Below, one piece after another: positions 26,420-34,750 of a DNA stretch of 64,000 bases (the stretch's first letter is position 1; each line of letters begins with the position of its first letter). This stretch comes from Sphingomonas sp. ID1715 (GTDB lineage: Bacteria > Pseudomonadota > Alphaproteobacteria > Sphingomonadales > Sphingomonadaceae): the NCBI RefSeq assembly GCF_013044515.1, contig NZ_JABEPR010000001.1, positions 682,001 to 746,000 of the forward strand, in the 5' to 3' direction. The position numbers and the translations under genes are program-made. The notes under the pieces were generated by a model. It was not told the DNA's origin, ran no database searches, and saw nothing but the letters and a program-made list of their open reading frames with translations.

Positions 26420-28005
26420 GTGCGCGCGCGGATTAGGCCGCGCTCCTTCGCAGCCAGATAGGCGATGGCGGCGCTCATACCGAGAAACATGTGAAGCAGC
26501 GGCAAATTGTCCGTTTGGCTCAGCACCCAGCGCACCTGAATGGCGACGACGATGGTGCAGGCGAGCGGCAGGGCGAGTGCCGACAGCCGGTCGTTCGAGA
26601 ACCAATAAACCTGCAGCATCTTGTAGGCTGCGTAGAAGAACATGCCGAAGAAGAGCAGGCCACCGAGCACGCCATAGTCGAGCAGCACGGTGATCAGATA
26701 GCTGTCGACGGTCAGCTGCCCCCCCGGCGTGTAGAAGCCCAGCACGTCGCCGCTCCGGCCCGAGCCGTAGCCGAAGGGGTTGCGGAACAACTTCGGCCAC
26801 ATCAGCGCGAATTGCTCCTTGCGTCCCTGGTCGCTGAAGCCGCTCGAGCCGCCGCCGATCGTCCGGTTGCGGATCGCGGGAATGGTGAACATGCCCACCA
26901 TGAAGACGATGGCGCCGGCAGTATACAGCAGCGACACGGCAGGAGAGATCAGGTCCGACTTGGTCCGGCTCCAACGGCGAAAGCCCCACACACAGCCATA
27001 GACGGCGTGAGCGACGATCCAGCCGAGGATGCCCAACCGCGACTGCGTCAGGTTGATGGCGAGCAACAAGAGCAGGTCGGCCGCGATCCATAGACCGATC
27101 GCCAACAGCCGGGTGCTGTTCATCAGGCGGTGAATGATGAACGGCGTCACCAGCGCGAGGAACTCGGCCATCGAAAGCGACACCGAGAAGATTGTGGTCA
27201 CCCGATAGCGCCCGTCGCGCAGCTTGCCCGCGAGCGTGCGCAACACCGCCTCATCCTCCACCTTCAGGAAGGAAGGGATGTAGTTGGCCCATAGCACGCC
27301 CTGATTCCAATATTCGGCAACGCCGATCAGGCTCAGGATGATCGCCCCGGCTATCAGCAATCGCCCGAACCGCTCCGCTTGCCCCGGCAGCGACATCACC
27401 CAGGCGGCGACGAAGAACACGGCCGTGGTGCCGAAGAGATAATCGACGAGGATGTTCAAGGATTTGAACGGGATCGAGCTCGCCGCAAGCGTGAGGATCT
27501 GAATGAGCGTAAAGCCGATCATCATGTAGGTCAGCGGCTTGGCGGCAGACAGGCCACGCCGCATCTCCGCGACGAACGCACCCGACACCGACAGGCAGAT
27601 GAGGAGGATCAGCCCCATCGGGAAGATCACCAGCCTGCGGAACGAAATCCAGGGCAGGCCAGGCAGCTGAAGGGCAAGGTAATTGGGCCACAGGATCAGG
27701 ATGCCGACATAGAGGAAGAAGAGCCTTGCCAGCAGCTTGGTCGGAGCGCGCCCGGTATCTGGAAGGGCCCAGATGATCAGCAGCGCCAGGATGAGAAGGG
27801 GGCCTGCCAGGTAGATCGCGAGGAAGGGTGGCAGCAGGGTATAGAGAAACCCGTAGAAGAGGCCGCTGAAGATGCAGAACAGGAAGAAGACGCCCTTCTT
27901 CAGCACGATCTCGAGGCGGCTGCGATAGCGCCTATAATTGGGAAGCACGTCCGGCTTGTTCAGCCAGTATCCCGAGGACAGAGCCGCACGAATTCCCGAG
28001 TTCAT
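26392..28005 (-). CDS. O-antigen ligase/polymerase family membrane protein
   Basis: A 537-residue protein with about 11-12 hydrophobic segments and a large periplasmic loop near residues 370-430 (RNRTIGGGSSGFSDQGRKEQFALMWPKLFRNPFGYGSG). This loop, with its Arg and the NPFGYGSG turn, is typical of the Wzy/WaaL ligase-polymerase family. It would polymerise or ligate lipid-linked sugar chains at the periplasmic face of the inner membrane. It is the last gene of a four-gene operon and begins one base after the beta-helix stop codon, strong evidence for shared function. Confidence 0.85.
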   Translation of the reverse strand: MNSGIRAALSSGYWLNKPDVLPNYRRYRSRLEIVLKKGVFFLFCIFSGLFYGFLYTLLPPFLAIYLAGPLLILALLIIWALPDTGRAPTKLLARLFFLYVGILILWPNYLALQLPGLPWISFRRLVIFPMGLILLICLSVSGAFVAEMRRGLSAAKPLTYMMIGFTLIQILTLAASSIPFKSLNILVDYLFGTTAVFFVAAWVMSLPGQAERFGRLLIAGAIILSLIGVAEYWNQGVLWANYIPSFLKVEDEAVLRTLAGKLRDGRYRVTTIFSVSLSMAEFLALVTPFIIHRLMNSTRLLAIGLWIAADLLLLLAINLTQSRLGILGWIVAHAVYGCVWGFRRWSRTKSDLISPAVSLLYTAGAIVFMVGMFTIPAIRNRTIGGGSSGFSDQGRKEQFALMWPKLFRNPFGYGSGRSGDVLGFYTPGGQLTVDSYLITVLLDYGVLGGLLFFGMFFYAAYKMLQVYWFSNDRLSALALPLACTIVVAIQVRWVLSQTDNLPLLHMFLGMSAAIAYLAAKERGLIRARTQDVRAIAP

Positions 28006-28006
28006 G

Positions 28007-29161
28007 TCAGTTACCTGCTTGCCCAGCCGGCACCGCCGTCGGCTGATAGCCCCTGCGCGGCAGAACGAGCTCGCCTTCGATCGCTTTTGGACCGCGATTG
28101 ATACCCTTTATCTTTCCGGTCATGCCGGGGTCGTCCGACAGGATGAGGTTGTTCCGGAACTCGCCCTGCTCGACGTCGACCCGGATCAGCCGCTCGGCGA
28201 CATTATCCTCGACGACGGCGTTCTTGATAGCGCTCAGGCTGATCCAGAACACCATCTCGTCATTCTGCCGGGACAGCGTGGAGTTGCCGCGCACCTCGAC
28301 ATCCTCGGCATTGTCGATCGCAATGCCGTGCCACGCGCCGCTCGAGTAGAGCAGGTTGTTGATGACCTTCACGCGCAGATAGGGGCCCGTCCGCGCGCCG
28401 TTCATCAAAATGCCCTGGGGCCCCGTGCCTTCACCCTCGAGCAGGACGTTGTTGGAGATGACGATGTCGGTCGATTGCGGCCCGCTGAGCGTCCAAAACT
28501 GAATGGCATCGCCGTGATCGGTGCCGACCGGATGAAAGCCGCTAAACCGGTTCATGTCGACCACGACATTCTGCACGGATGCGAAGTTCGCGCCGTCACT
28601 GCGCATCTCGGCGAAGCTGTTCTGCTTCACCGCGATGTTCGATGACCGTTCGAACACGGCCGCCCGCATGACCTGCTGGATCCTGCTGTTCGTCAGGGCG
28701 ATGTTCTTGCAGTCTCCGAAATAGATTCCCCAGCCGTCATTCTCGGCGTTGGAGTCGAGCGAGCCGTGAATGAAGACCCTGTCGAAGCGCAGGTCCTGGC
28801 TGTCCCGCACTTCAGCGTACTTGCTATATTCCTTCTCATTCGACCGAAGCGCGCCGCCGAACTCCAGCTCCGAGAAAGTCACGTTCGAGACTTCGTTGAG
28901 CTGCAGCCGCTCGACCAGGGCCGGCTTTTGCGGATCCTGGCTTGTGATCGTGACCGGCTGCGCGAAATGGCGGCGATAGAGCGACAGCGTGCCGTAATTT
29001 CCCGGAGCAAGCTGCAGCACCTCGCCGCCCCTCGCGCGCTCCAGAGCGGCCGCGAGACCAGCAGCGTCGCGCACCACCTTCGGCTCGCCGCCCCCGCTTG
29101 CGAGCTGGGCTGCCACCGCCAGGAGAGCCATTGCTGCGAGGATCGGCACAATCAGTCTCAC
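28007..29161 (-). CDS. Exported right-handed beta-helix protein in a polysaccharide operon
   Basis: A 384-residue third member of the beta-helix family, unlike the other two in having an N-terminal signal (MRLIVPILAAMALLAVAAQLASGGG), so it should act in the periplasm or outside. It shares ARGGEVLQLAPGNYG, HGSLDSNAENDGWG, MRSDGANFA, GTDHGDAIQFW, GPQGILMN and WHGIAI. It sits between the glycosyltransferase (5 bases upstream) and the O-antigen ligase-like gene (1 base downstream). Such a position fits an enzyme that trims or modifies the polymer during assembly, which is inference. Confidence 0.85.
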   Translation of the reverse strand: MRLIVPILAAMALLAVAAQLASGGGEPKVVRDAAGLAAALERARGGEVLQLAPGNYGTLSLYRRHFAQPVTITSQDPQKPALVERLQLNEVSNVTFSELEFGGALRSNEKEYSKYAEVRDSQDLRFDRVFIHGSLDSNAENDGWGIYFGDCKNIALTNSRIQQVMRAAVFERSSNIAVKQNSFAEMRSDGANFASVQNVVVDMNRFSGFHPVGTDHGDAIQFWTLSGPQSTDIVISNNVLLEGEGTGPQGILMNGARTGPYLRVKVINNLLYSSGAWHGIAIDNAEDVEVRGNSTLSRQNDEMVFWISLSAIKNAVVEDNVAERLIRVDVEQGEFRNNLILSDDPGMTGKIKGINRGPKAIEGELVLPRRGYQPTAVPAGQAGN

Positions 29162-29166
29162 TTAGC

Positions 29167-30117
29167 TCAGTAGCCGTTCAACCATTCGGATCGCTTGTTC
29201 CAGATCATAGCCCATTTCTCTTGCGAATTGCCTTCGCCATCGAAACGGCCGGACTTGAACCGGGACAGGTGCTTCCGCGACCAGGCCCAATAGGCGATCA
29301 GCGCGCGACCAAGCGCAAAGCGCAGCGGCGACCAATGTTTGCGCATCAGGGTCAATCGCGCACGCTGCACATTCATCAGCGCGTTCGTCCGTGAGGAGGT
29401 TGAGGCTCCGCCGAGATGCACGAGCGCCGCGTCCGGCGTAATGCCAGGCCGGGCGCCCAGCCGCTTCGCCCGCATGCACAGATCCGATTCCTCGGCATAC
29501 ATGAAAAAGCGGGAGTCGAAGCCGCCAAGCTGCTCCCATAGGGGCGTGTCGATCAGCAGGAAGCAGCCCGCGACGATGTCGACTTCCCGCTCCCGGTCCC
29601 GCTGCCAGCCCCCATAATCTTCCCAGCTGACCAGCGGGTTACTGGGAAAGAGGTGCTGGAGCCCCGAGGAGGTCGTAAACAGGCCCCAGAGCGAGATTTC
29701 CCGCCAGCAGGATGGCGGATTGAGCGATCCGTCCTTGTGCAGCGTGCGTCCCCCCCAGATGCCGCGAAACGGCTCGCGCTCGGCATAGTCCCAGACCGCA
29801 TCGAAGGTTCGCTCGAAAACGATCGTATCGGGATTCAGCAGGAGCAGCCGCCGTCCCTTCGCAGAACGCGCGGCGAGGTTGTTGCCGCCGCCGAATCCCA
29901 GATTCTCTGCCGACGCCACCAAAGTCGCCTGCGGAAAAGCCGCGGCGATCGCTTCGGCGGAGCCGTCCTTCGACGCATTGTCCACCACGATTACCTCGTA
30001 AGGAACCGAGGGCGGATGGCGGTAGAGACTGTCGAGGCATTCGAGTGTGATCTGGCGCGTGTTGTAACTCACGACCAGAATCGACAGCTCGGGCTTGGCT
30101 AAGCTCACGTCGGGCAC
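29167..30117 (-). CDS. Glycosyltransferase family 2 protein
   Basis: A 316-residue GT-A fold enzyme of the rhamnosyltransferase-like branch. Motifs are LSILVVSYNTRQITLECLDSL, EVIVVDNASKDGSAEAI, LLLNPDTIV and FMYAEESDLCMRAKRLG. It would add a sugar to a lipid-linked intermediate on the cytoplasmic side. A hydrophobic stretch is absent, so it is probably membrane-associated only. It is second in the operon, 16 bases after the methyltransferase and 5 bases before the beta-helix gene. The acceptor is unknown. Confidence 0.9.
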   Translation of the reverse strand: MPDVSLAKPELSILVVSYNTRQITLECLDSLYRHPPSVPYEVIVVDNASKDGSAEAIAAAFPQATLVASAENLGFGGGNNLAARSAKGRRLLLLNPDTIVFERTFDAVWDYAEREPFRGIWGGRTLHKDGSLNPPSCWREISLWGLFTTSSGLQHLFPSNPLVSWEDYGGWQRDREREVDIVAGCFLLIDTPLWEQLGGFDSRFFMYAEESDLCMRAKRLGARPGITPDAALVHLGGASTSSRTNALMNVQRARLTLMRKHWSPLRFALGRALIAYWAWSRKHLSRFKSGRFDGEGNSQEKWAMIWNKRSEWLNGY

Positions 30118-30133
30118 CTCGAAGAAATCGACA

Positions 30134-31045
30134 TCACTTGCGCGCCAGCAGGTGGAACACCGTCACCGGCAGGTCGGTGTCGGGCAGCTGCCTGAACTTG
30201 GAGGCGATATTCAGGTCCGAGATGTCGACCCGCGCCACTACCGTGGAGTCCACCGAAAAGCCGGCGGCGGCGTACATCCCGGTCCACTCGCTCATCTGCA
30301 GGCGATTGATGTACTGCACGTCGTTGGCGAAAAACAGGTTCCAGGACTTGTCGCCATAACGCAGATAGTTCTTGTTGTTCACCGCCTTGTCGTAGATGCA
30401 AAGATGATCCGACGGGACGACCTGGTGCGAGCACACACCACCAGTCTTCAACATCCGGTAGTGCTGGGTTAGCATGTCGGGGACTGCGGATGCGGGCACA
30501 TGCTCCAGCACGTCGCTGCTAAAGATCACGTCCAGCGTGCCGTCCGGAACCGATGAATAGGCTTCGTCGACGCCGATCACATAGTCGAAGCCAAGCAGGT
30601 CATAGACTTCCGGAAAGCTCTGGCATTGGATGACCCTGGAGAGGGTCTCGCGCGCCCGCTCCTTCTGCTGCTCCGTGCGCTTCGTCTCGTCCAACTTGGC
30701 GAGGAGCTCGGTTGCGAACCGGTGAAAGCCGCCGAACTGGCGATTGTCCCAGACGTCCATCAGCTTGGCTTCCACCTCGTAGAAGCTACGGACGAACAGG
30801 GCCTCCCAATGTGCCCAGCCAGTACCGATCTCCATGACCTTCATCCCGTCCCGGATGCCGCCAGCGGCCTCCAGCCGGCTGAGATTGTCATCGGCGCGGC
30901 TGAGATAATGGGACGGAAGACCCTGGGTCCGCGCGCGTCCGCCGACCCGATTGCCGATGGCTCTATAGAGGCGCTTGGTCGTACCGTTGATCGAAAACGC
31001 CCGCAGCGCTTGCGCGGCCATGATGTAACGAAGCATTGAAATCAC
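30134..31045 (-). CDS. Class I SAM-dependent methyltransferase
   Basis: A 303-residue enzyme. SAM motif I is KVMEIGTGWAHWEALFV, an acidic residue follows in KLMDVWDN, and the later motif is DVIFSSDVLEHVPASAVPDML. As first gene of the operon with a glycosyltransferase, beta-helix protein and O-antigen ligase-like protein it probably methylates a sugar or caps a chain, as known for polysaccharide loci; the exact substrate is not shown. It is divergent from the subtilase across a 245-base gap. Confidence 0.85.
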   Translation of the reverse strand: MISMLRYIMAAQALRAFSINGTTKRLYRAIGNRVGGRARTQGLPSHYLSRADDNLSRLEAAGGIRDGMKVMEIGTGWAHWEALFVRSFYEVEAKLMDVWDNRQFGGFHRFATELLAKLDETKRTEQQKERARETLSRVIQCQSFPEVYDLLGFDYVIGVDEAYSSVPDGTLDVIFSSDVLEHVPASAVPDMLTQHYRMLKTGGVCSHQVVPSDHLCIYDKAVNNKNYLRYGDKSWNLFFANDVQYINRLQMSEWTGMYAAAGFSVDSTVVARVDISDLNIASKFRQLPDTDLPVTVFHLLARK

Positions 31046-31092
31046 CCGAGGTTCGTCGCGTCACCTACACTAGGCAAATGTTACGTCAAAGT

Positions 31093-31100
31093 CGTTAACC
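31093..31100 (+). promoter_or_regulatory. TTAACC element in the methyltransferase-subtilase gap
   Basis: CGTTAACCCTG lies about 193 bases before the subtilase ATG and about 50 bases from the methyltransferase start. The gap between the divergent genes also holds a hairpin at 31263-31282 and an AT-richer patch at about 31200-31240. Confidence 0.35.
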
Positions 31101-31262
31101 CTGACCGTAGCGCAGCGCCAAGCACCGCCCAAGCCTGGATGTTTTCTGGCCGCTTGCAACCCGTTCCGTCGTTTCATCGCATGATGTCCGCCATCGGTCG
31201 CTAAGTCGTTACGGACCTGTTTACCATTAGGGTTTCGGTTACTCGCTGGGGCGCTATGCGGA

Positions 31263-31282
31263 CCCCGCTTTCACGAGCGGGG
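31263..31282 (+). promoter_or_regulatory. Hairpin covering the subtilase ribosome site
   Basis: CCCCGCT pairs with AGCGGGG around TTCACG. The 3' arm contains most of the only plausible Shine-Dalgarno GGGGA (31279-31283), seven bases before the ATG. Folding would hide the site. Confidence 0.45.
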
Positions 31283-31290
31283 ACATTTGC

Positions 31291-33549
31291 ATGCCACGAT
31301 TTTTCGCGGGCCGCGTCGAGCGGTTCGACGTCTCAATGCCGCACGTCTGGCGCGAAGCGACCGAAGAGGTCGTCGTCACGCCGACCTCTGCGCAGCGCGC
31401 CGTCTTCACCATTGATGCGGTCAGCAATGACACCGATTATCTCGCCGGCAAAACCTGGGGCCTGTACGGCGACAAGACGACGCCGGTGAATGTCTATGGC
31501 AGCCAGGCGGGCGAAGCCTGGGCGGCCGGTTACGTCGGCTCGATGAAGGTCGCGGTCGGCGTGATCGACAGCGGCGTCGATTACACCCATGCCGATCTTT
31601 ATTCGAACATCTGGCTGAACCAGGGCGAGATCCCGTTCGCGATGCGCAGCTTGCTGGTGGACACCGACAAGGACGCCATCATCACCTTCCGCGATTTGAA
31701 CTCGCCGCTGAACGGCGGCTTCGTGACCGACCTCAATGGAAACGGTCGGATCGACGGCGGCGACTTGCTGAAGGATACGCGCTGGGCGAACGGCATCGAC
31801 GAAGCCGGCAATGGCTATGTCGACGATCTGATCGGCTGGGACTTCGCTAATGATGACAATGACCCGCTCGACGATCAGGGCCATGGCACGCATGTCGCCG
31901 GCACGATCGCGGCCCGTGGAGGCGACGGGATCGGCATAGCGGGCGTCGCCTGGAACACCCAGATCGTCGCGCTGAAGTTCATGGACGCGACGGGCAACGG
32001 CTATTCGGACGATGCCGCCCGCGCGATCGACTATTTCACCGCGGCCAAGAGCAGCAATTACGGCATCGACTTCGCTGCCACCAACAACAGCTGGGGCGGC
32101 GGTGGCTACACTCAACAGCTGCAGGACGCGATCACCCGCGCCGCCAAGGCAGACATCCTTTACGTGGCGGCAGCCGGCAACAGCGCGTCGAACAACGATG
32201 CTGCGGCCTATTACCCCGCCAACTACTCGACGAAAGCGAGCGCCGGCTATGACAACGTCATCTCGGTCGCTGCAATCGCCTCGAACGGCGCCCTTGCGAG
32301 CTTTTCCAGTTATGGCGCGGCAACCGTCGATCTCGGCGCGCCCGGCGCGGGAATCTATTCGACGCTGAAGGGCGGCGGCTGGGGCTATATGAGCGGCACG
32401 TCGATGGCGACGCCGCACGTGGCGGGCGCGATTGCGCTCTTCTCGGCTGCGCACCCGACCTACACGGCGGCGCAGATCCGGGCCGAGCTGCTCTCGTCGA
32501 CCATCGCCACGCCGTCTTTGACGGGCAAGACGGTGACGGGCGGGCGGCTGGATGTCGCCGCGTTCGTCGACACGGGTGCTCCGGCGCCTGCACCGACGCC
32601 GACGCCGACGCCCTCCCCGACTCCGACGCCGCAGGTTCTGTACGGGACTGCGGCGCCCTGGGAGACGATCCGCGGCACGGCGGCCAACGAAATCATCCAT
32701 GGCGTCGCCCAGACCGGGTCGAATCCCGGCAAGGGAACGCGCGACTATCTGTACGGCGGCGGCGGCGCGGACCTGTTCGTGCTCGGCGACGCCCGCGGTC
32801 TCTTCTACGACGACGACCTCGCCGGCTCAGCGGGACGTGCCGACCATGCGCTGATCCGGGACTTCGGTGCGGACGACAAGATCCAGCTCGTCGGTGCGCT
32901 CTCCGACTACATTCTCAACCCGGAGACGATCAACGGCGTACTCGGCACCAGCATCATCCGCGACGACAACCGTAACGGGAAATATGACTCGACCGACGAA
33001 TATGTCGCCCATGTCTCCGGCTCGAGCGCTGCGTTGAACCTGACGGCGGCGGCATTCACCTTTGTCGGCAGCAGTCCCGCGCCGGCCCCGACGCCCACGC
33101 CGGCGCCCTCTCCAACGCTGTACGGGTCTGCAGCTGCCTGGGAGACGATCCGCGGTACCGCGTCCAACGAGGTCATCTCTGGTGTCGCCCAGAACGGCGC
33201 CGATCCCGGCAAGGCGACACGCGATTATCTTTATGGCGGCGGCGGCGCGGACGTGTTCGTGCTCGGCGATGCTCGTGGTCTCTTCTACGATGACGACCTC
33301 GCCGGCTCGGCGGGACGTGCCGACCACGCGCTCATCCTGGACTTCGGCGCGGGCGACAGGATCCAGCTGGTGGGTGCGCTCTCCGACTACATCCTGAACC
33401 CTGAGACGATCAACGGCGTGCTCGGTACCAGCATCATCCGTGACGACAACCGCAACGGGAAATTCGACTCCACCGACGAATATGTGGCTCATGTCTCGGG
33501 CTCCGCCGCCGCGCTGAACTTGACGCCTGACTTCTTCCTATTCGTCTGA
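31291..33549 (+). CDS. Subtilisin-like S8 serine peptidase with two C-terminal RTX-like modules
   Basis: A 752-residue protein. The catalytic domain spans about 50-425 with D93 (VIDSGVD), H198 (GHGTHVAG), N297 (AAAGNS) and S371 (SGTSMATPHVAG), all intact. Between D and H lie Asp/Asn-rich loops (DTDKDAI, DLNGNGRIDGGD) resembling calcium-binding dockerin/EF-hand loops. A Pro/Thr linker (430-448) leads to module 1 (449-592) and module 2 (609-752), nearly identical to those of the beta-helix protein at 21232-23418. There is no N-terminal signal peptide, which fits C-terminal-signal export by a type I system (inference). No such transporter is in the window. Confidence 0.92.
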   Translation: MPRFFAGRVERFDVSMPHVWREATEEVVVTPTSAQRAVFTIDAVSNDTDYLAGKTWGLYGDKTTPVNVYGSQAGEAWAAGYVGSMKVAVGVIDSGVDYTHADLYSNIWLNQGEIPFAMRSLLVDTDKDAIITFRDLNSPLNGGFVTDLNGNGRIDGGDLLKDTRWANGIDEAGNGYVDDLIGWDFANDDNDPLDDQGHGTHVAGTIAARGGDGIGIAGVAWNTQIVALKFMDATGNGYSDDAARAIDYFTAAKSSNYGIDFAATNNSWGGGGYTQQLQDAITRAAKADILYVAAAGNSASNNDAAAYYPANYSTKASAGYDNVISVAAIASNGALASFSSYGAATVDLGAPGAGIYSTLKGGGWGYMSGTSMATPHVAGAIALFSAAHPTYTAAQIRAELLSSTIATPSLTGKTVTGGRLDVAAFVDTGAPAPAPTPTPTPSPTPTPQVLYGTAAPWETIRGTAANEIIHGVAQTGSNPGKGTRDYLYGGGGADLFVLGDARGLFYDDDLAGSAGRADHALIRDFGADDKIQLVGALSDYILNPETINGVLGTSIIRDDNRNGKYDSTDEYVAHVSGSSAALNLTAAAFTFVGSSPAPAPTPTPAPSPTLYGSAAAWETIRGTASNEVISGVAQNGADPGKATRDYLYGGGGADVFVLGDARGLFYDDDLAGSAGRADHALILDFGAGDRIQLVGALSDYILNPETINGVLGTSIIRDDNRNGKFDSTDEYVAHVSGSAAALNLTPDFFLFV
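32635..33066 (+). repeat. RTX-like module, copy 1 in the subtilase
   Basis: Encodes residues 449-592. It differs from the beta-helix copies at only a few positions, such as LIRDF for LILDF and KYDS for KFDS. Confidence 0.85.
33115..33546 (+). repeat. RTX-like module, copy 2 in the subtilase
   Basis: Encodes residues 609-752 and ends the protein at LNLTPDFFLFV. It is the most divergent of the four in its first 40 residues (SGVAQNGADPGKATRDYLYGG). Confidence 0.85.
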
Positions 33550-33694
33550 AACTGGGGCAGGAAATGGACCGAAATCGCTCAGTCTTAACGACGTAATCAC
33601 CTTTTCAATTCGCCCCGGCTGAGGCATTGGCGAACCCGATGAGCCTCCGATCGGAGTTGCGAATCGGCAGCTGGCGCAACGGGGGGCGCGGTCG

Positions 33695-34699
33695 TTGGAC
33701 GAAGAGTATCTGGTGCGCCGACGATCGCTGTTTTCGCTCGATCGCGAGACATGGGATACGTTCGCGATTAGGTCCGGTGCGGCCTACACCGCCTCGTACC
33801 GATGGCTGGTCAGCCGCTGGCTGAAGGGGATCGGGCGCAAGCGGGTGCGCCTCTTGGAGATCTCGCTGCGGCGCCCGCAGGGCGACGAGAAGATCGCCCA
33901 GTGCGCCCTCGAGTCGGGGGCCGGTGAGCACAGCTTCGTCGACGGACTTCAAATCCTGCCCGAATATCAGCAACTCTGGCCGGAGATCATGGCTGCAGTG
34001 CTGGCGGACGTCGGGGCCGGCCGTTTCCGCTATGGCGGCACCTGGAACATCGAGCCCCCTCGACATGAAGAGGCGGCGAAGATCCGGGGCGTGACCGTCG
34101 GCGACGCTCGCGACTTCTTCATCCAGCTCGTCGAGCTCAGCCGCTGGCCGTCCTGGGACCGGTATTGGGCGAAGGTGAGCGACAGCGTCCGCTACGAGTC
34201 CAAATATGCGCCGGAGCGCGTGCCGGGATTGCGTCTCGTCAAATATGCAGGCATGAAGATGCTGGCGGCGCTGCCGAGCTTCGCATCGCTGCAGGGAAGC
34301 AGTTACAGCCGCAAGGGCATCAACTTCAGCCAGGGTCGCGAGTTGGCGCGCTACGCCTATTACGGCCTGATCTGCGCCGACATGAAGGAACTGATCCTGG
34401 CGCACGCCGATGCAGGGGTCCTCGCTGGCTTTTTTGGCGCTCAATTCGGGCGCGACTTGTTCTACATCCATGGCGGCCAGCGGGCCGGCAATGGCGGTGC
34501 CAACTGGTTCCTCCTAAAGGAGATGACCCGTCTCGCGTACGACCGCGACCCGAATAGCCGCTTCGTAATGGGCAATTTCGATCCCAAAGTCCACGACGAG
34601 AGCGCAGGCGGCGGCCTGCTGCGCGCGCGCAAGGCGCTCAGAACGAGCGATGTGCCGACCTCGATGTTTACCTTCACCTATGCACCGGCAGCGCGCTGA
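33695..34699 (+). CDS. FemAB/GNAT-like acyltransferase-type protein
   Basis: A 334-residue soluble protein. The C-terminal part (FIHGGQR-like FYIHGGQRAGNGGANWFLLKEMTRLAYDRDPNSRFVMGNFDP) resembles the BioF2/FemAB GNAT fold found in some polysaccharide loci, but the match is by eye and weak. No catalytic signature is certain. The TTG start is chosen because a GGGGGG run lies about eight bases upstream. It follows the subtilase by 145 bases on the same strand. A role in acylating or aminoacylating a surface polymer would suit the setting. Confidence 0.6.
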   Translation: MDEEYLVRRRSLFSLDRETWDTFAIRSGAAYTASYRWLVSRWLKGIGRKRVRLLEISLRRPQGDEKIAQCALESGAGEHSFVDGLQILPEYQQLWPEIMAAVLADVGAGRFRYGGTWNIEPPRHEEAAKIRGVTVGDARDFFIQLVELSRWPSWDRYWAKVSDSVRYESKYAPERVPGLRLVKYAGMKMLAALPSFASLQGSSYSRKGINFSQGRELARYAYYGLICADMKELILAHADAGVLAGFFGAQFGRDLFYIHGGQRAGNGGANWFLLKEMTRLAYDRDPNSRFVMGNFDPKVHDESAGGGLLRARKALRTSDVPTSMFTFTYAPAAR

Positions 34700-34750
34700 C
34701 CCGGTTCACTTCGTTCCTCGCATTTCGGACGGTGCGCACGGTCGCGAGGC

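Noticed and set aside
32580-32640. CRISPR-like or satellite repeats in the Pro/Thr-coding stretches
   Set aside because: They are short in-frame codon repeats of protein linkers; no spacers or conserved repeat unit exist.
21361-33546. Classical RTX nonapeptide repeats in the C-terminal modules
   Set aside because: Only one imperfect Gly/Asp-rich segment occurs in each module; there is no GGxGxDxxx array, so 'RTX-like' is used.
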